Below, in pieces: positions 28,890 through 41,226 of a stretch of DNA of 64,000 nucleotides (positions are counted from its first letter, which is position 1; the number at the start of each line of letters is the position of its first letter). The notes under the pieces were generated by a model. The model was not told the DNA's origin and ran no database searches. It saw only the letters and a list, made by a program, of their open reading frames with translations. The stretch is taken from NCBI RefSeq assembly GCF_008831285.2, contig NC_045143.1, forward strand, positions 24,881,662 to 24,945,661. The letters run 5' to 3'. The position numbers were made by a program, and so were the translations under genes. Origin of the DNA: Nymphaea colorata (Eukaryota; Streptophyta; Magnoliopsida; Nymphaeales; Nymphaeaceae).

Positions 28890-30534
28890 CTTTTCTTAGG
28901 AGAAGATGTGGATGGACCACGAGCAGAAGTGGGCCTTCGAGAGTAAACCACTGGTGGATCTTGGAACTGGTTAGGAGAAGGAGAATGGACACGACTTTAG
29001 TGGAATAGGAGGGACAAACAAGGAAAAAGTGTCACTAGTTTTTGACTGTATATAGTGTCAAACACTTGAGAAATATGGAACAGACTCAACGAAGGTGACA
29101 TCCACACCGACATACTCTTTTCAAGTGATATTATCATAGCAACCATAGCCTTTTTGACTCTTGGATTATCGAATAAAGGCATTTTTGGTAGTTTGTGGGG
29201 ACAGCTTGTCTCAATTTGGCCCAAGCTTGTGCACAAAGCATACACATTCAAACACCTTGGGAGATATGTGCACAAGGGGTACATAATTTGAAGAGGGAAT
29301 TTCTATTGTTGAAGATGACATTTTATTAATCAGGTCACATGTCGTAAGAATAACATCTCCCCAAAATGAGGCTGACATATTATTCGGCTTTGATTTGGCC
29401 TCATCTAAAAGATGTCGATGTTTCTGCAACACTATTTTTTTGGGATGAGTGAGGACGTAGTTTGGTGCTGAATCCCATTATCATGATAAAATTGCAACAA
29501 TTCAGAGAATTTAAATTCCAGAGTATTGTAAGTGCAAATAACCTTGACAAGAGACGGGAACTGAGTTTTTATTTCAATAATGAATGATTTGAGAATACAT
29601 GGTGCTTCAGATCTCTCTTTTATTAGAAAAACTCATGACAACTTAGAGTAATCATCCACAACGACCAGATGGTGTCGACACTAAGACCTGTAGGAGTATG
29701 ACTAGGTCTTCATGTATCCACATGCAATAAATCAAAAAGACTTTGACTAGGACTCTGCCTAGATGAGAATGAGTTCCTATGGTGCTTTCCCATTTGACAT
29801 GCATCACACTGCCAAGACGTAGACTGAGAGATCTGAGGAAAGACATGATGAAGCTTAGACAAACACAAATGACCGAGACGTAGATGCCACTGAAACAAAC
29901 TGGATGTGGACTCCACAAACACATGAGCTCCACCAACATGTTCATTTATATGGTACACTCCATCCGGTTCATGACGTCCACTAATCGTCTTTCCTATCAG
30001 TAAGTCTTGAAACACACATTATAGAGGATAAAAAATCACACAACAATTAAGGTCTTGATCAAATAGCTCATAGATAATATGTTATGTGAAAAGCATGGAC
30101 ATGAAGAACATCACCAATAAGCAGGTCAGGAGATATGAACACCATTCCCTTCCCAACAGCAGGGGAAGCAACACTGTGGAATTTAGATGCAGGTAAGAAT
30201 TTAATGAACTGGTTATCGTTTCCACAAAAGTGCCTTGAAGCACCTGAGTCATTCACCCATGACCTAGTTGGATGAGAAATAGTATTGCTTACTGAACACG
30301 CTATATCTGTAGTCACTATGGAGGCAGTCTTTGACGAAGAGTTATGAACAATCAACTTGTCATATTCAGCTCTGCTTAGGGTAATAGAATTAGCTGCAGG
30401 AGATGAGGCTATCTAGGCTGCTGAAGTGACTGCCTTAGCCATAGTCTTTTTAGGAACAGATGTAGGAGCAGAATGCCCATGTTTGTCCTAGCAACGGTCC
30501 TCCTTGTTTTCCATAGAAGGTACATCGCAGTCTT
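28890..30534 (-). pseudogene. Copia I gag end, protease and integrase remnant
   Basis: Read from 30534 down: a decayed CCHC knuckle, protease (WVNDSGASRHFCGND, about 30255-30211), the integrase zinc domain (HLRLGHL to CDACQMGKHHRNSF), and a broken core ending with FGCVCF-like (FECVCFVHKLGPN, near 29211). Multiple frames. It is continuous with RT at 26577 across the solo LTR. Confidence 0.82.
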
Positions 30535-31960
30535 TGTGACACCTTGACTTTTTACCTTTTTTTTTATACAATATATCAAGTGTGACGATACAACAACCAA
30601 TGTAGAGCTACAGTTTCAAAATAAAAATGAGGCAACTAGTTCATTTATGCACGAGATTGTTCGTACGACAGGTAGCTTTATATGGTTATAAATGACCCCA
30701 TGACAATATGCCCCCATAAACAAAACAATAATGTCTAAACCAAAAAGACATCAATGGATCAATAGCAAAACATGACGTGCTAGCACAACGATGCACAAAA
30801 CTCTCTAGTAGGATGTGAGCTAGGTCCTCTGATCAAGTTGCTGCTCTGAGTCTGTGGAAACTGAAAAAAAAGAAAAAAAGAAAAAACGAAAGACTGAGCC
30901 TTCAAAGTATGATGACAAACCAAATAAATCCCTAACGCTCTAGGCGAAGGCCTTAGGTCTGCAAACTAAGAATACGATGAAATCACAATCGCTTCTATGT
31001 GAAGATGGTTACATGCATTCTCTCTTAAACTATCAATGCAGTCCCTTTTATATACCACAATATGTAGGGATTTGACCAACCGTCATAGGCAATACACATG
31101 GTTAGTCACAATTCATTCATTCGCATTCTCATATTTAATTTATAGCTATTGTGGGTACAAAACACACGCGCATGCACACCACAAGTGACATCAGGTTGAG
31201 AGACGACCCTCCTGGTGGCCCGAAACACTACAGATTTGTACTCGCTGCAGTGGTAGATTAATCTGCCAAGAAAGAACGTATTCCAAGGGGAGTTGCTCGA
31301 TCTTCTCTAGGACACTTAGGTTGGGAAGGTGAGAGCCCAATGCTCGAAGCACATCACACGACAATATCTTAGGGCCTTGCACCACCTACACTCCAAGCAA
31401 ATGAGACCAGTGGTGAGGGTACGATGTATCCCAAACATTTTGCAATGTGCAATTGGCCTCAAATCAATTTAACATTTTTTAAATTCACGATATGGATAAA
31501 CATACACATTATGATTGGCTAGAACACAAGGTTGGCTCACTTCGTGAGTGCACCCCAACTCCAATCCGCTTTCGTAAGAAGGTCACCCAACTAATCAGTG
31601 CTTTTGGGGCTAGTTGAACAACACTCAAAGGGTACATTTAACCATTTAATTCATTCAAACACATCATTTTGTAATCACAAGGAAAAAAAAATTTCATATC
31701 AATCAATCCATACAAAACTTTAGCCGATGTATAAAGAGTAGTCTCGATCCGTAGTTTGCTCATAGTTGTCCTAAACAATTATCATGTTAGGATACTCACT
31801 TATGCGCAATAAAGGTCAAGGAGGTACGCAACTTGATGTTCAATCTAATGTTGTCTTAAATAGTTACATCTCTAACATGCTTATGCCATCACACAATAAT
31901 TAAAATCAACCAACCATTTCATACGATCATTTATTTGTTAGAAAGCACACCAATTTACGC
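30535..31960 (-). repeat. Old gypsy-family LTR relic (right end uncertain)
   Basis: Begins TGTGACACCTTGACTTTTTA at the point where copia I gag stops. It follows the order of the K LTR (for example CCTGGTGGCC near 31211 and GGGTTGGGAAGG-like TTGGGAAGG near 31321) at clearly lower identity. Similarity fades near 31900-31960 and no LTR end is recognisable, so it is truncated. Confidence 0.65.
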
Positions 31961-32415
31961 ATTATTCAAACAAGGGAACATTCGTAGAAGAATCCTGAAT
32001 TTCGATTTGTGTCTGGCACGGAATAACTCAGATGATGATTTGCAGGCATTCTCTGGACATGATTAATTCTATTTATAGAGCCTAGATCTTGTGGGGACAG
32101 TATTTAGTTTTTTTTCAACAACGGTGTTCACATGATTGATGGTACATGGTGGAATTTAAGCAAACTTTCAGTTTCCCAAGCTTGTGTATAAATAACAAAA
32201 ATGCCTTGGAGAGTTATTGTTTTTGTAAAATGTACAGATCATCCATGCATGGGGTAACACATTTGATACACGAGACCATTGTTACAAAATAATAAATTTG
32301 AATGGGAAAAAGGTTGGTTTATTACTCCCTAAAAAAAAGGGTTCAACTATCCAATCATTCCATGTCAGTTCTATCATTCGTTTGACAGAAATAATATAAA
32401 ATTAGATAATATGTC
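31961..32415. other. Residual helicase intron, nothing recognised
   Basis: AT-rich, without a convincing reading frame, repeat or element end. It ends with ATGTC, the target duplication of copia E. Confidence 0.5.
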
Positions 32416-33088
32416 TGTTGAATTAGAAGATTTTATGTTTCTAGGTAGCTCTTTGTAATATTAAAGAGTTATAAGATCTCTTTAATATTTCCTTTATTTC
32501 AGTTTGATGTAATCTGTAAATCTCCTTTCTACCCTAAACTCTTTATAATGGAGATTAGGGTTGGTGAATGATTAAGGTTTTTCTTTCTCCAATTACGGCT
32601 GCTACTCCTGCTACACACGTTCAGTTCCAGTTGACTGTCTTTCAGCAACTGAACCGTGTGGAGGAGTCTATTCACGCTATGAAATCCGCGTGAATAGACT
32701 CCTGCTATGGATGTCTAAATATATCTTTTTTATCGCAGCTGGGTGGGAGTCTGCGGTATTTATGTTGAATGTTCTTTTTCCTGTCGCTATTCATGATTAG
32801 TGGCAAATAATCTGTGGTACAACAGCGTTAGATGCATAAATATATAAGTTGTTGGTTGCTAAAGACAGTGCAAGCAGTGGAATTTTTTTCTTGCTGTTGG
32901 ATTGCTGGATTTTCTCTGTCGTGGGGCTGTTGGACAGCAGTCTTCTATTTGTGTTGCTGGATCTTATCTGTCAGCATTCTATTTGTGTTGCTGGATTTTA
33001 TCTGTCGTGGGAGTGTTGGACAGCAGTCTATCATGGGATTTTCTCTATTGTTAGGTTGTTGTTTTCTGCCGTAGTGTTGCTGTCAACA
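32416..33088 (+). repeat. 5' LTR of copia E
   Basis: 673 bp, TGTTGAATTAG to TGTCAACA. It carries the perfect hairpin at 32662-32703. Repeated TTGGACAGCAGTC and TTGTTGCTGGAT-type words fill 32870-33030. Hydrophobic Cys/Trp-rich frames across this part recur in the 3' LTR and are compositional. Confidence 0.92.
32662..32703. repeat. Perfect 16-bp hairpin in the LTR of copia E
   Basis: Arms AGGAGTCTATTCACGC (32662-32677) and its exact reverse complement (32688-32703), with a 10-nt loop. It is kept without change in the 3' LTR (53990-54005 and 54016-54031). Confidence 0.93.
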
Positions 33089-33207
33089 GTTGGACAGCAA
33101 TCTGTTATCGTGGAGTGTTCAGAAGCTGTTTGGGAAAAGTGTTTTTGTATCTAACATTGCCGTGTGGTGTTGGACATATGTTATTAGCTTATTGCTGATC
33201 AGTCGCA

Positions 33208-33210
<3 letters not shown>

Positions 33211-33240
<30 letters not shown>
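33211..33240. repeat. (TA)15 microsatellite in the leader of copia E
   Basis: An uninterrupted TA repeat 46 nt before the gag ATG. Element H has a TA repeat at the equivalent leader position (59087-59115). Confidence 0.95.
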
Positions 33241-33243
<3 letters not shown>

Positions 33244-33285
33244 TCGCTTGCTGGTGGTGGGTGATCATTTGTGGGCTGATTTGCA

Positions 33286-33681
33286 ATGGCTGAAAATCAT
33301 AAAACTGATTTTTCTCATGAGATTAAAAGAGGAGGAAATCTATTCTCCTATGGGTCTATTGTAAAGTTAGATGGATCCAACTACGAGATTTGGTCTCGTG
33401 TGTTTATGATGTGTGTGATTGGACATCGGAAGGAGCATGTTATCGAAGAAGATGAGCCTGTGGAAAAGAGTGGGAAATGTATTTCGTGGAAGGAAGATAA
33501 CAATATTGTCATGTCTTGGATCATTAATAGCGTGCAACCACATATTACTTCTACTATTGCATTCTATACCTCTGCCAAACACATGTGGGATTTTCTGAAA
33601 CAAACCTACTCGAATGACAAGAATGTTGCAAGATATTGCAGGTTGAAGAGGAATTACTTAATTTGCAACAGGGCGACCAGA
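33286..33681 (+). pseudogene. Copia E gag, N-terminal part
   Basis: ATG 33286, MAENHKTDFSHEIKRGGN, then LDGSNYEIWSRVF, VMSWIINSV and MWDFLKQTY, the typical N-terminal gag of copia elements (UBN2-like). Gypsy K interrupts it after about 130 codons. The continuation, starting with the LAQYFASLKSIYERL region, is at 49925. A small frame error precedes the insertion point (the QLEEEL-like region reads poorly near 33630). Confidence 0.88.
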
Positions 33682-35913
33682 GTCTGTGTCACGCCCCGAC
33701 CTTTTTAACCCTCAAACTATTTTTTTTTTTTTTTCTCAAAACATAAAGCATCGAGATGTGACTACCAAACAATTCAAATTGACGATGAGCCAAGCAATTC
33801 AAAACAATGGGGCGAACTTTCATTAATATAACCATTTTGTTTCATACAAATTCACATCTATGTGCATGACCAAAATGCCCCAAAATCAATAACATTGATG
33901 CCTAACAAAAGGAAGACATCAATAAAACCAAAACATGACGCGCCGGCACTACAAACGACAATCCCAAAACCACCCCAGTAGGACGTGAGTGAAGCCATCC
34001 GCTCAACCTGTTGCCCCGGGTCCGCCAAAACCTGAAAAAGAAAACAACTGAAGGCTCAGCCTTCGCAGTATGGCAACAAGCCAGGAAAAATGCCAAACCC
34101 TCTCAAGTAAGGCTCAATTAAAGGGACAAATATCAACCCATCTATCGTCATGTCGCGTCTGAGTGCGACACGTAAAAGCCACTTGATGGCCACACTAACA
34201 CAACATCAGTCACATGCGAAGCATGCTTAAACATAACACTTGCATTCATATCAATCACATATACGTCAGTCACATGCATTCTGTCAAACACATTGCATTT
34301 TCATTAACTTTAGTGCATTAACAGTTCCTGTGGGTGCAACACAGGCACGTGCACACCGCGGGCGGCCTACAGCCGAGAGACAACCCCCGTGGTGGCCCAT
34401 AACAGTATGGATCCATTTCACCCGCTGCAGCGGTAGAGCACTCATCCCTGGATGTGTGAAGTCCAAGGTGAGATACTCAGCCTTCCCTAGGACACCCAGG
34501 TTGGGAAGGCAGGAGCCCAACGCTCCAAGCACAACACACAACAGAACCCTGGGGCCTTGCACCGCCTGCGCTCTGACAGGCGAGACCAGTGGCAATCAAG
34601 GGGGACGTCTCCCAAACACATAGCCACATCCCACTGGCCTCTCATCTCTTAGTTATTCATTCTTATCATTATAGTTACACATTCACAAGAAGACTGGCTA
34701 GCACACGAGGTTAGTACACTTCCCGAGTGCACCCACACCTCCGATTACCTCCACATGAGGTCTATACATACAGTAACAGTCATTGCTAGCCGTCATACCA
34801 TACGGGTACAACTACCCTCCAAACATCCATTTGCATCATTGCCCATGGCAATGCATATGCAACAACATACACATTTATATCAATCATCACATCAGTCATG
34901 TCAATCACCTCTTTGAAAAACATAGCCAATCCACAAAGAGTAGTCTCGATCTGCGGTTGGCTCGTAGCTGTCCTATGCAGTTATCATTCTATGATGCTTT
35001 CTAATGCACAATTGGGGTCGAGGAGACACTCGACTCGATACCCCGCCTCATCTGTCCTAAACAGATATCAATTCTAGCATGCACATGCCAATGCGTAACA
35101 TTTTTAAAACGAATGACTAATAATCTTTCTAATCCATTCATATCATGTAAGCAACATACACATACTCAATCACAAAACAGTCAATCAATTAACATCACAA
35201 TCCTAGGATCCCTTGATCCTAGGAGCACCCAATCACACAATTGCCCCAGGCAGGAATTTGCCTGGAATGTCGCCATACCTGTGGCGCGCTCACCAAATTC
35301 TTCAAAATGCCTCAAGCTTCGAACTCAAGGTCGACAGGATGAGCCCGGTGCACCTGCAAACATAAACAAGAATAAGGTTTCTACTAGATACCTACACCAA
35401 TCAAACAAAAAAACGAACAGATACAAAAATAAAATCCTTGAGGCACGTGTCATCGTCTCAAGAGGGTATCGACAGGTAGTGTCGACCAACAAGCTCTCCA
35501 ATAGGCCTCCTCCTTTACGTCTTGACGTCGCCTCGAATAATCAAAGCCTTCAACCATCAATCAAACCATCACTAATTCCTTTCTCAATAACGTTCTTTAA
35601 GTAAGGCATCAACCTCAAGTCACATCCCAATACGCATATATCCCTAAATAACTTCATGATACACCTGTTTACCGAAGTCTGCGCTACACTCCCTAAGACG
35701 GTTCTAAATCTTCCCCACAACCTCACAATCTCTACCATGCTTCCCTAAAGCTTCGAAAATTAATCCATCATGCTAAAACGATCATTAAGTACATGAATCA
35801 TCACTTTCCAACGCAAATCCTAAGTTTCCCCCAAAAACAAAATTACTAACATGCGTCCCAAAATCATCAATTCTAAGCTCTAGCATGCTCGAACCATAAT
35901 TATACATGCTCTA

Positions 35914-36094
35914 TGTTAAAGATACAAAAAAAGGGGTTTTCTGAAATATTAGGAAGTTAGGGAAGGTCTCTTTAAATATTTTGTTACTTTTAGTGGACTT
36001 CTCTTGTAATTTTCCCTAACCCTAATCTCTTAATAGAGATTAGGGTCACGTAATGTATGAGACTTTTTGCTGCCTCTCTCTCTCTCTCGTAACA
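35914..36094 (+). repeat. 5' LTR of copia D
   Basis: 181 bp, TGTTAAAGATAC to CGTAACA, followed at once by TGGTATCAGAGC (36095-36106). It contains an 11-bp hairpin ACCCTAATCTC/GAGATTAGGGT at 36019-36046. Confidence 0.96.
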
Positions 36095-36106
36095 TGGTAT
36101 CAGAGC
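36095..36106 (+). other. Primer binding site of copia D
   Basis: TGGTATCAGAGC directly after the 5' LTR, complementary to initiator tRNA-Met. The 5' leader to the gag ATG (36107-36808) has no other features that I can support. Confidence 0.95.
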
Positions 36107-36808
36107 GGGTGTGGGCGTCGACGGCAGAGTGCACTTTCCGGTGACCTTCTCCGGCGATCACCATCTTCTCCGACGAACAGCCAAGTGAGTTCGTTCCTTT
36201 TCTCTCGTTCTCTCCCTTGTCACCGCTACTCCTTATTCCCTCTTATCACCCAATAAGGAGACAGTGAGGGAATAGGGGTTGGGCGTGCCGTGAGAAGGAG
36301 GACCTGATCACGCCTATGTGGAAGGCGTGATCAGATCCTCATATTGGTCGTATGAAGAGACTATTGTGGATGCAGCGTGACGTGTGACGCTGTGGTTTGT
36401 GATGATCGTAAATACAGTTTCGGTAAAGTCAAGCTGCGTGAGGTGTTGTGGATGCTTTGTGGAGTCTATGTGCTGCTTATAAATTCAGGTTTTTGAATAT
36501 GATCAGATTTTTTCTATAGATCGTGGATACAAATTCAGTAAAGAAAGGCTGCGTGAGGACTGTTGCTGATCCTTAGTACAAGTTTTTGTTTGATTTCGTG
36601 GATTTCTTTGACACGTGGACAGGAAGTTTTATGAGAACTAGCTGCTGTTATAAGTGGCAGCAGTCTTCAGTCGTTGGGAGCAACAGTCTTCAGTCGTTGG
36701 GAGTTCATTCTTGTTTTTTGTCATCGGCTAAATCAGATCTGAAGTGACAGTAATTTCCTAGCCCTCCTTCTTTACACGTTTGCGTCAATCTGGTCTTCTT
36801 TATTTACT

Positions 36809-39800
36809 ATGGCTGAAAACAGTAAATCTGAAGGGTCTACTGACTACAAGATGGCTGGGAATTCATTCTCTTATGGAACCACGATGAAACTTAATGGCTC
36901 AAATTATGAAATATGGTCTAGGGTATTCATAATGTCGGTGGCTGGTCATAGGAAGAAATATATTCTTGAGGAGGATGAACCTATTGAGAAAAAAGGAATA
37001 TATGCTGCGTGGGATGAAGATAATTATATTGTTATGTCTTGGATTATGAATAGTGTGGAGTCTCATATAGCCCCAACTATTGCATATTATACCAAGGCCA
37101 AGGATATGTGGTCTTTCTTGAGAAAGACATACTCGCATGCCACTAATGTAATCAAGATCCTACAACTAGAAGAGGAGTTATGCAACATTCGACAAGGGGA
37201 TCAGGACCTATCTCAATATTTTGCTACTTTGACTGCTGCATATGAACGGTTAAAGGCTCTTCGCCCACCTTGCCAGCATTGTTATGCATCACACGTTGAG
37301 ACTGGTATGGTGGCAAAGTTCTTATCTGGCCTATCTTCAGAATACTCTGTGGCAAAGTCTCAAATTCTAACAGGCAGTGAACTTCCAGATTTAGCAGACA
37401 CGTATAATAGGCTGAGTCGCTTTGCAGCCACTCTTTCTCAGACTACGCATGACATACCAGTCTCTGCACTTGTGATATCAGGAGGACGGGGCCCCAGTTC
37501 TTTTGGAGGCACTAGGGGGCGTGGTACAGGCCGTGGTGCTGGACGTGGCAGATTTCAGTGCTCTTATTGTGGCAAAATTGGTCATCTAGAGGACCGTTGT
37601 TGGGACAAACATCCTCACCTCAGGTCTAATGTTTCCTCTGGACGTGGTGGAGGTAGAATCACCACAAGCAGAGGTCCTTCTTCATCCCAGGCAACTCATT
37701 CAAAGGCAACAATATCTATGGTTGAGTCTTCTACTGATCCTTCTATATCTATGTCATATTCTCTTAACCTAAGTAAGGATGAATATGATCGTGCTCTTGC
37801 TCAGAGGTCTGGCTCTACATCTGCCTCTACATCTACCAATGCTGCTGTTGTAGATTCAGCATTCTCTGTTGGTGCTCCTACTGCTGATCCAGGTATGACA
37901 TGGATGATAGACTCGGGCGCTTCTAGACATTGTTGTAATCAACCACAAAATTTTTCATCATTTGTCAGATTTTCTACACCACAGTATGTTAAGCTGGCTG
38001 ATGGCAAGTTGTCCCCTGTTTTGGGTAGCGGTGATGTTTATCTTCCACATTTAGGCACTATTACACATGTGCTATATGCACCTCAGTTTCCTGTTAATTT
38101 GATATCTGTGAAGCAGCTAGCTATCGACTTACAATGTAAAGTCATTTTTGAATCTGACTCTTGTTCTTTTCAGGACTTACCAACTGGGAAGATGATTGGT
38201 GGCGGCCATGAGCGTGAGGGCCTTTATTTTTTGTCAATCCCAGTTGATGTTGCTGCATCTTCAGTCCCTTCCAAGCCTTCTCCCTTCCAATGGCATCTCA
38301 GATTGGGTCATCCTTCCGTACCAAAACTTCGTCGCATGTTTCCAGACATTCCTGCATCAGAGTCCTTATGTGATGCCTGCCAGTTGGGCAAGCATACACG
38401 GAGCAGCTTTCCTTCGAGTCAGAGTCCATCGAGTCAGAGTCCTTTTGATCTCATTCATGTGGATGTATGGGGTCCTAGTCGGGTTCCTTTTCGATCATGT
38501 TTTCGATATTATCTTGTTCTAGTTGATGATTTTACTAGAGTCAGTTGGGTTTTCTTGTTAAGGGAAAGATCTGAAGTCATATGTATTCTTCAAAAATTTA
38601 TCAAGGAAATAAAAACTCAGTTTGGATTCATTGTCAAAAATATTCGCACTGATAATGCTCTTGAATTCAAGTCTTCCATTCTACTTCAGTTTTATGCCGA
38701 CCATGGAATTCGACCTCAATATACTTGTCCACATACGTCCCAACAGAATGGTGTAGCCGAACGCAAACATCGGCAACTCCTAAACGTAGCTCGTACCCTC
38801 ATGTTACATTCTCACATGCCTGCCTATTTTTGGGGTGATGCTATCCTTACTGCGTGTTACCTCATTAATAGATTACCCTCTTCCTCCATTCAAGACCGTA
38901 TTCCAATTCAAATTCTATATCCAGGGCGTTCATTATTTCATTTACCTCCCAAAGTTTTTGGATGCACTTGCTTCGCACATATCCTAGGCCCGAACAAAAG
39001 CAAACTGGCTGCCCAAGCTATCAAATGTATCTTTATTGGCTATTCAGCTAATCAAAAGGGATACAAATGCTTTGATCCCGTGACCAAGAAAGACATTATC
39101 AGTGCGGATGTTACCTTCTTTGAGTCTCGTCCTTATTTCCCTCCGTCAAGTCCCTCTTCATCTGAGATGCATGCACCTATACCTCTTCCTATTCCACCAG
39201 TGTCACTTGAGTCATTTCCATCATCTCAACCTAGGTCACATGAACGTTTTCTTGAGCCTTCGTTGGTTTACACTCGTCGTCTAGGTCCCTCTCTCAACCG
39301 TCCACCAGCATCGTCTCAAGAGGTAAGCTCTACTGATAAGACTGACTCAGGTTTAAGTGATGACTATTCTGCAGCAGATCTCCCTATTGCTATTCGCAAG
39401 GGCAAGCGACAGTGTACCTTACATCCTATATCTAATTCTGTCTCTACTGCTCATCTGAGTACACACTTAGTACAGTTTGATCAAGCTTTATCTAGTCATG
39501 TTATCCCGTCCTCGCACCATCACGCCCTGTTAGATCCACGTTGGCGACAAGCTATGCAGGAGGAAATGGATGCTCTTCTTTCTCGGGAGACTTGGGATTT
39601 GGTAGACCCCCCAACACGCTGTGATGTGGTTGGCTCACGATGGGTATTCACCATCAAGTATCATTCTGATGGGTCAGTTGAAAGGTTCAAGGCCCGTCTT
39701 GTCGCAAAAGGTTATACTCAGACTTATGGTGTTGACTTCTTTGAGACCTTTTCGCCTGTGGCCCGGTTGGGCACTATTCGCTTGATTATCTCTCTTGCTG

Positions 39801-41038
39801 TCCAACGAGAGTGGCCTCTTTTTCAATTGGATGTCAAAAATGCCTTTCTGTATGGAGACCTTTCTGAAATTGTTTATATGCAGCAACCACCTGGTTTTGA
39901 GCGACAAGGGGAGTGTTCCAAGGTATGCAAGTTAAAGAAGGCTATTTATGGACTCAAACAGAGTCCCCGTGCATGGTTCCAAAAGCTTACTGAAGTGTTA
40001 TCTAAGTGTGGATTTAGCCGATCCCAACTTGATCACTCATTGTTTATCAAGCGAGGCTCAGCAGGACTTGTGATATTGATTGTCTACGTGGATGATATTG
40101 TTCTTACAGGGGAAAATGATCAAGAGATAGCTCAAACAAAGGAGTTTTTACAGCAACACTTTGTTACGAAAGACCTTGGACAACTTCGTTATTTTCTTGG
40201 TATTGAGGTGGCTCGTAGTAATAAAGGTGTTGTAGTGTCTCAAAGGAAATATGCTCTTGATCTTCTACAGGAAACAGGACTATTGGGGGCTAAACCTGCC
40301 ACACTTCCCATGAATCCTCGCATTCATATACATGATGATGACTCAGAGCCGTTTGACTCTAGATCTTACAGATCTCTGATAGGGAAACTGTTATATTTGA
40401 CTGTCACTCGTCCCGACATTAGCTTTGCTGTGAATAAGTTGAGCCAATTCATGGAAAAACCCCAAAAAGTTCACTGGGATGCAGCTCTAATGATTGTAAG
40501 ATACTTGAAATCAGCCCCGGGAAAGGGGCTATGGTTCAAGAAAGGAGAATGTGTTGACATCGAGGCGTATAGTGATGCTGATTATGCTGGATCTGTAGAT
40601 GATAGGAAGTCTACTACCGGGTTTTGTGTCTTTGTGGGCGGTAATCTTATTTCCTGGAGGAGCAAGAAGCAGAATGTTGTGGCTCGTTCTAGTGCTGAGT
40701 CAGAATATAGGGCTATGGCTTAAACTGTGGCTGAAATGTCGTGGGTTAGATCACTACTTGTAGAGTTGGATGTCTCAGTGAATCTCCCAATGAAGATGTA
40801 TTGTGACAACAAGGCAGCTACATATATCGCTAACAATCCTGTCTTCCATGAGCGGACTAAACACATTGAAGTGGATTGCCACTATATTCGGGACTTAGTT
40901 CAAGGAGGAATTGTTAGCACTATTCATGTCTCCTCAGAAGATCAGGCAGCAGATATTCTCACTAAAGCTCTTCCCATAGGCGATTTCCTGAGATGTTGTA
41001 ACAAGCTGAGCATGATTGACATATATGCTCCAGCTTGA
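36809..41038 (+). pseudogene. Copia D gag-pol, one nonsense codon in RNase H
   Basis: ATG 36809 opens 1304 codons, and the same frame continues from 40727 to 41038 after a TAA at 40721-40723. The stop stands where relatives have Gln (AMAQ), so it is a single C-to-T change. Domains: gag with CSYCGKIGHLEDRCW; protease MIDSGASRHCC; integrase with HLRLGH to CDACQLGKH, HVDVWGP, RTDNALEF and NGVAERKHR; RT with [10 protein letters not shown] and YVDDIVLTG; RNase H with SDADYAG, SSAESEYRAMA, then after the stop CDNKAATYIANNP and ADILTKAL. The truncated product lacks the last RNase H catalytic Asp. Everything upstream looks functional. Confidence 0.94.
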
Positions 41039-41045
41039 GGGGGAG

Positions 41046-41226
41046 TGTTAAAGATACAAAAAAAGGGGTTTTCTGAAATATTAGGAAGTTAGGGAAGGTC
41101 TCTTTAAATATTTTGTTACTTTTAGTGGACTTCTCTTGTAATTTTCCCTAACCCTAATCTCTTAATAGAGATTAGGGTCACGTAATGTATGAGACTTTTT
41201 GCTGCCTCTCTCTCTCTCTCGGAACA
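41046..41226 (+). repeat. 3' LTR of copia D
   Basis: 181 bp, preceded by CTTGAGGGGGAG (41034-41045). It has the same hairpin as the 5' LTR, at 41151-41178. Confidence 0.96.

Larger units (their letters stand above)
24862..30534 (-). mobile_element. Copia element I, old and degenerate, with a solo LTR inside
   Basis: Minus-strand copia remains at 24862-26577 and 28890-30534, separated by a solo gypsy LTR. The 3' end is marked by a polypurine tract (about 24864-24876) and the 5' side is cut in the gag zinc knuckle by another LTR relic at 30535. Neither LTR of I could be identified with confidence. Many frameshifts and stops show that it is among the oldest copia copies here. Confidence 0.8.
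35914..41226 (+). mobile_element. Copia element D, nearly intact, nested in the gypsy K LTR
   Basis: 5313 bp on the plus strand. Two 181-bp LTRs (35914-36094, 41046-41226) differ at one base I can see (CTCGTAACA versus CTCGGAACA). The duplication CTCTA (35909-35913, 41227-41231) is perfect, and the uninterrupted site is visible in the other K LTR near 49127. Primer site 36095-36106, polypurine tract 41034-41045. One nonsense codon breaks the polyprotein. It is the youngest layer of the E-K-D nest and a relative of E and H. Confidence 0.97.

Noticed and set aside
32849-33154. Hydrophobic Cys/Trp-rich peptide frames resembling secreted peptides (also 54178-54439)
   Set aside because: They are LTR sequence of copia E, made by TTGGACAGCAG and TTGCTGGAT repeats, and differ in frame between the two LTRs.
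33090-33293. Frame with an Ile-Tyr run (also at 55395-55625)
   Set aside because: Translation of TA microsatellites.
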